Below are positions 5,386 to 7,780 of a DNA stretch of 7,780 bases, one piece after another (positions within the stretch are counted from its first letter, which is position 1; each line of letters opens with the position of its first letter). Below the pieces are notes generated by a model, which saw nothing but the letters and a program-made list of their open reading frames with translations, did not search any database and had not been told where the DNA came from. The translations under genes were made by a program, and so were the position numbers. The stretch lies in NCBI GenBank assembly GCA_015522095.1, contig WAMX01000113.1:1-7780 (forward strand). Reading direction: 5' to 3'. The stretch is from Nanobdellati archaeon (GTDB lineage: Archaea > SpSt-1190).

Positions 5386-5534
5386 CCTAAGAGCTGGAGC
5401 AGGAACAGCGCACCCGAAATGACAAGTATCAGCGCAACAACGTGCCCCGGCTCAAGCTTGTATGCCGAAAGGGCCTCGTCGTACCTGAGAAGCCCCCCGT
5501 AGCTCGCGGGAAGTGAAACCTTGTCCTTTGCCAC
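5382..5534 (-). CDS. Preprotein translocase subunit Sec61 beta
   Basis: This 50-residue protein is the small tail-anchored subunit of the archaeal SecYE-beta translocon. It has a short polar N-terminus (AKDKVSLPASYGG), the motif GLLRYDEALSAYKLEPGHVV (14-33), which matches the family's G-L-x-R-Y ... L-x-P pattern just before the membrane, and one transmembrane helix at about 32-48 ending QLLG. Start: GTG at 5534, 25 nt from the centre of the shared TATA box. The longer minus-strand reading frame runs into the divergent gene and is not real. The stop overlaps the TTG start of the TctA-family gene by 4 nt. Confidence 0.85.
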   Translation of the reverse strand: MAKDKVSLPASYGGLLRYDEALSAYKLEPGHVVALILVISGALFLLQLLG

Positions 5535-5553
5535 GGTCCAAAAAGACGCAAGC

Positions 5554-5564
5554 GTATTTAATAC
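5554..5564. promoter_or_regulatory. Shared divergent TATA palindrome, Sec61 beta / deoxyribosyltransferase-like gene
   Basis: GTATTTAATAC (5554-5564) is an inverted repeat GTATT/AATAC around one central base at 5559. It lies midway between the Sec61 beta GTG (5534, minus, 25 nt) and the ATG at 5583 (plus, 24 nt). No other AT-rich box lies in the 48-bp gap. Confidence 0.8.
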
Positions 5565-5582
5565 TTGCAGTTTGTGCGGGAT

Positions 5583-5957
5583 ATGAAGGTTTATGTTGCG
5601 GCAAGGTTCGGCAGGAAGGAAGAGGTCCGCAGGATATACGACCTGCTGAAGGAGAAGGGGCACGAGATAACCGCAGACTGGACCGTCCACAGGCCCATAA
5701 AGCCATACGGCGAAAACCCGCGGATGTCGGGTGCATATGCTGAAGAGGATGTAAGGGGAGTCCTTGATGCGGACGTTTTCCTGATGATTGGTGATGGCGG
5801 CGGCACTGGCCTGCACGTGGAGCTCGGGGCCGCCATTGCATCCTACCTCCTGCGGGGCAGGCCAAAAATCTATGTGGCTGGAGAGGGCTCGATGTTCTAC
5901 TTCCACCCCGCAGTGAACAGGGTGCGGACTGTGGATGAGCTACTCAAATCTATTTAA
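5583..5957 (+). CDS. Nucleoside 2-deoxyribosyltransferase-like protein
   Basis: This 124-residue protein has the Rossmann-like fold of the nucleoside 2-deoxyribosyltransferase superfamily, which cleaves or exchanges the base of (deoxy)nucleosides or their monophosphates. It opens MKVYVAARFGRKEEVRRIYD, with strand 1 and the substrate loop, then DLLKEKGHEITADWT (20-34). DADVFLMIGD (62-71) is the central strand, and GGGTGLHVELGAAIA (72-86) is the active-site loop with the likely catalytic Glu80. It ends with the usual DELL helix. The length fits the short archaeal and DNPH1-like members. An ATG at 5583 sits 24 nt from the TATA centre; the TTG 18 nt upstream lies too close to the box. Likely a nucleotide-pool salvage or clean-up enzyme. 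Its last codons include the TATA box of the primase gene. Confidence 0.8.
   Translation: MKVYVAARFGRKEEVRRIYDLLKEKGHEITADWTVHRPIKPYGENPRMSGAYAEEDVRGVLDADVFLMIGDGGGTGLHVELGAAIASYLLRGRPKIYVAGEGSMFYFHPAVNRVRTVDELLKSI
5951..5957 (+). promoter_or_regulatory. TATA box of the primase gene, overlapping the upstream stop
   Basis: TATTTAA (5951-5957) is centred 25 nt before the primase GTG at 5979. Its TAA is the stop codon of the deoxyribosyltransferase-like gene. A leaderless mRNA is predicted. Confidence 0.7.
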
Positions 5958-5978
5958 TCGCCCCGCTGTCCCCCTGAG

Positions 5979-7142
5979 GTGGATGCAGAGGACATTGTCG
6001 CATACTACCGCCGGGAGGATGTGTCGGGGGCAATGGCGGATTTTGCCCGGAACAGGGAGTTTGTTGGCAGGTTCAGGGATGGCGGCTATTCCCGGCGGCC
6101 CGATACGGTCTTTTACCCGGGGGACATTGTCCGCATGGCCGCAAGCGGCATTGTGAGCTTCCACGCGAGCGTTGAGAGGTGGGACAACCCGACCCAGCTG
6201 GAGGGTGCCCGGCGGATGGGATGGGATTTTCTCATTGACCTTGATTCAGAGAAGCTTGAGTGGAGCCGCAAGGTTGCGGGCGTGGTGGTTGAGCTCCTGC
6301 ACGCCCACGGCGTGGAGTCCGTGTATATGAAGTTCTCGGGCAGGGCGGGCTTCCACATCCTTGTTCCCTGGGAATCCTTCCGCCCGGAGCTTGCTGACAG
6401 GTTTCCCGAGGTTCCGCGGGCAATAGGCGCTTACCTGCAGGACCAGATTACGGGGCTCAGGGATGAGCTCTCAAAGGACGAGAGGACCCGCGTCCATATT
6501 GACAGCATTGCCATCTCGTCCCGCCATCTCATACGCGCTCCCTACTCGCTGAACGAGAAGAGCTGGCTCGTCAGCATCCCGGTTGAGGATCCGTGGTTCT
6601 CGCTGGAAGATGCGGAGCCGGATGCCGTGAGGGCAAGGCCCTGGAAGGTTTCAGGGAAGGAGGGGGAAGCGCTCACCCTCGTTGAGCTTGCCGTGGACTT
6701 CATCCGGAAGAAGGAGCCCCGCGTTGAGGCGCCCCGCCGGGAGGAGCTGAAGGGCAAGGTCCCCGAGGAGTTCTTTGCACCGTGCATAAAGAAGCTGCTT
6801 GAGGGCGTGTCTGACGGGCGCAAGCGGGGCGAGTTCATACTGCGTGCCTACCTCTCCAACCTCGGCTGGGGGTGGGATGAGATTGAGCGGCTGCTTCTCG
6901 AGTGGAACAAGCGAAACAAGCCGCCCCTGCGCGAGGGGTATCTCAAGAGCCAGCTCAGGTGGCACATGCGCCAGCGCACCAAGCTCCTGCCTCCCAACCA
7001 CGACAGGGACGGCTTCTACAGGGATATGGGCATCTACACGCCGGAGTGCGCGGGCTTCAAGAACCCCCTTGCATACACCCTCCGCCGCTACAGGAGCTAC
7101 CGCCGTTCCACCAGGGAGGAGAGGAAGCCGGAGAAGAAATGA
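5979..7142 (+). CDS. priS: DNA primase: PriS catalytic domain fused to a PriL-like C-terminal domain
   Basis: This 387-residue protein should synthesise replication primers. The archaeo-eukaryotic primase catalytic core is clear: DFLIDLDSE (83-91, metal-binding Asp87 and Asp89), FSGRAGFHILVP (119-130, the SGxxGxH motif), and VHIDSIAISSRHLIRAPYSLN (172-192, third Asp175 and His183). The Cys/His zinc knuckle common in PriS is absent. From about 265 a second domain follows: PCIKKLLEGV (268-277), a helical region with GWGWDEIERLLLEWN (296-310), and PECAGFKNPLAY (355-366). This resembles the C-terminal iron-sulfur domain of PriL. Only two cysteines (269 and 357) occur in the whole protein, so a standard four-Cys cluster cannot form. 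No separate PriL is in the window. Start: GTG at 5979, 25 nt from the TATA centre. GINS51 follows after 39 nt. Confidence 0.87.
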   Translation: MDAEDIVAYYRREDVSGAMADFARNREFVGRFRDGGYSRRPDTVFYPGDIVRMAASGIVSFHASVERWDNPTQLEGARRMGWDFLIDLDSEKLEWSRKVAGVVVELLHAHGVESVYMKFSGRAGFHILVPWESFRPELADRFPEVPRAIGAYLQDQITGLRDELSKDERTRVHIDSIAISSRHLIRAPYSLNEKSWLVSIPVEDPWFSLEDAEPDAVRARPWKVSGKEGEALTLVELAVDFIRKKEPRVEAPRREELKGKVPEEFFAPCIKKLLEGVSDGRKRGEFILRAYLSNLGWGWDEIERLLLEWNKRNKPPLREGYLKSQLRWHMRQRTKLLPPNHDRDGFYRDMGIYTPECAGFKNPLAYTLRRYRSYRRSTREERKPEKK

Positions 7143-7151
7143 AGGGGCTAC

Positions 7152-7162
7152 AATATTTAAAT
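7152..7162 (+). promoter_or_regulatory. TATA box of the GINS gene
   Basis: AATATTTAAAT (7152-7162), with core TATTTAAA at 7154-7161, is about 24 nt before GTG 7182 and 27 nt before ATG 7185. It is the strongest AT island between the primase and GINS51. Confidence 0.75.
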
Positions 7163-7181
7163 TGCCCCGCCTCCTTCAGGT

Positions 7182-7769
7182 GTGATGAGTTTTGAGACGA
7201 TTCGCGAGGCCCAGCGAAAGGAACGCTCCAACCCACATCTTCAGCCGCTCCCCGATGGATTCTGGAAGGAGGTTGCCGCGTACTTCTCTGAAAAGATGCA
7301 GAAGTACAAGGAGCTGCGGGAGGGCTCGAGCCGGCTGACCGACAAGGTGCTTGCCAAGTTTGAGAGGGAGCTCCGCAATGCCGCCCGCATACTTGTCGAG
7401 CTTTACACCTTCCGCGAGCGGAAAATTGCCCTCCTTGCGTGGTCCGAGGTCGCGACCGATGAGGCGACAGACACGCGTGCCCTCACTCCAGAGGAGAAGG
7501 AGCTGTTCCAGAAGCTCGTGAATGTCCTCAAGGGCACGAGGACAACCGTCATTGATCGGGTGCTTGCGGGCGAGGAGACCGAGCCAAAGGAGATGGAAGG
7601 GGAGAAGGCACCGGGAATGGTGGAGGTTGAGATAACGGAGGATGTGCGCGCTTTTATGGGCACAGACCTCAACCTGTATGGCCCCTATTCTGCAGGGGAC
7701 ACGGTGAAGCTCCCCGAGAAGTATGCGAAGCTCCTCATTGAAAAGGGCAAGGCCAAGGAGAAAACTTAA
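7182..7769 (+). CDS. gins51: GINS complex subunit, Gins51 (Gins15) type
   Basis: GINS joins MCM and GAN/Cdc45-like factors in the archaeal replicative helicase. This protein of 194 or 195 residues has the Gins51 order: an alpha-helical A domain first (about 1-125, with LVELYTFRERKIALLAW as the typical R-x-x-K-I helix), an acidic linker (about 126-144), and a small beta-rich B domain at the C-terminus (145-190: VEVEITEDVRAFMGTDLNLY, then GPYSAGDTVKLPEKYAKLLI). The G-D-x-V-x-L-P and LLIEKGKA motifs are characteristic of the B domain. The start is either GTG 7182 or the next codon ATG 7185; both suit a leaderless mRNA. It lies directly after the primase, and archaeal gins genes are often found next to primase, PCNA or MCM genes. 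Confidence 0.87.
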   Translation: MMSFETIREAQRKERSNPHLQPLPDGFWKEVAAYFSEKMQKYKELREGSSRLTDKVLAKFERELRNAARILVELYTFRERKIALLAWSEVATDEATDTRALTPEEKELFQKLVNVLKGTRTTVIDRVLAGEETEPKEMEGEKAPGMVEVEITEDVRAFMGTDLNLYGPYSAGDTVKLPEKYAKLLIEKGKAKEKT

Positions 7770-7772
7770 AAA

Positions 7773-7780
7773 GCTTTAAA
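7773..7780 (+). promoter_or_regulatory. Possible TATA box for a gene beyond the right edge
   Basis: GCTTTAAA (7773-7780) follows the GINS51 stop by a few bases. By the spacing rule seen in this window it would serve a plus-strand gene starting at about 7801-7804. Confidence 0.4.

Noticed and set aside
5535..5906. Minus-strand extension of the Sec61 beta frame upstream of 5534
   Set aside because: It runs through the shared promoter and antisense to the deoxyribosyltransferase-like gene. Sec61 beta is of normal length from the GTG at 5534, which is 25 nt from the TATA centre.
1..7780. A defence system, CRISPR array, insertion sequence, integrase or tRNA
   Set aside because: I looked for direct and inverted repeats, transposase or nuclease motifs and cloverleaf-like sequence and saw none. 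The content is housekeeping genes, and the unusual signals are in promoter layout and domain architecture.

Overview
The window looks like a compact piece of an archaeal chromosome. It carries an archaeal histone, a single-OB-fold SSB of the Sulfolobus type, an archaeo-eukaryotic primase, a GINS subunit, Sec61 beta and a class III prepilin peptidase. Genes are tightly packed with short gaps or overlaps, and DNA is GC-rich except for short AT-rich TATA boxes. The primase appears to be a catalytic domain fused directly to a PriL-like C-terminal domain. That arrangement, with the small gene sizes, points to a DPANN-type lineage (for example Micrarchaeota or Diapherotrites). This assignment is an inference and a phylogeny would be needed to confirm it.

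Layout, left to right: the start of ndk (minus, running off the left edge); a divergent NOL1/NOP2/Sun m5C RNA methyltransferase; an SSB (plus); convergent to it a stand-alone NFACT-R protein (minus); divergent from that an ASCH-domain protein, then a histone translationally overlapping an A24 prepilin peptidase (plus). Next comes a minus-strand block read from right to left: Sec61 beta overlapping a TctA-family membrane protein, then an MBL-fold hydrolase overlapping a 57-residue membrane protein. Finally a plus-strand block holds a nucleoside deoxyribosyltransferase-like protein, the primase and GINS51, with a TATA-like box for a further gene at the right edge.

The genes are housekeeping: replication and chromatin (SSB, histone, primase, GINS51), nucleotide metabolism (NDK, the deoxyribosyltransferase-like protein), RNA modification and ribosome quality control (Sun-type methyltransferase, NFACT-R), and membrane or secretion functions (Sec61 beta, prepilin peptidase, TctA). 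I see no mobile element, CRISPR array, defence island, tRNA or rRNA.

The most striking signal is in the promoters. Ten of the eleven genes that have their own TATA box start 23 to 26 nt from its centre, so their mRNAs are predicted to be leaderless, and five or six of these begin with GTG. All three divergent gene pairs share one near-symmetric TATA box midway between two start codons only 47 to 50 bp apart. Several other TATA boxes are built into the last codons or stop codon of the gene upstream. Operon-internal genes instead use stop/start overlaps, and one has a clear Shine-Dalgarno sequence.
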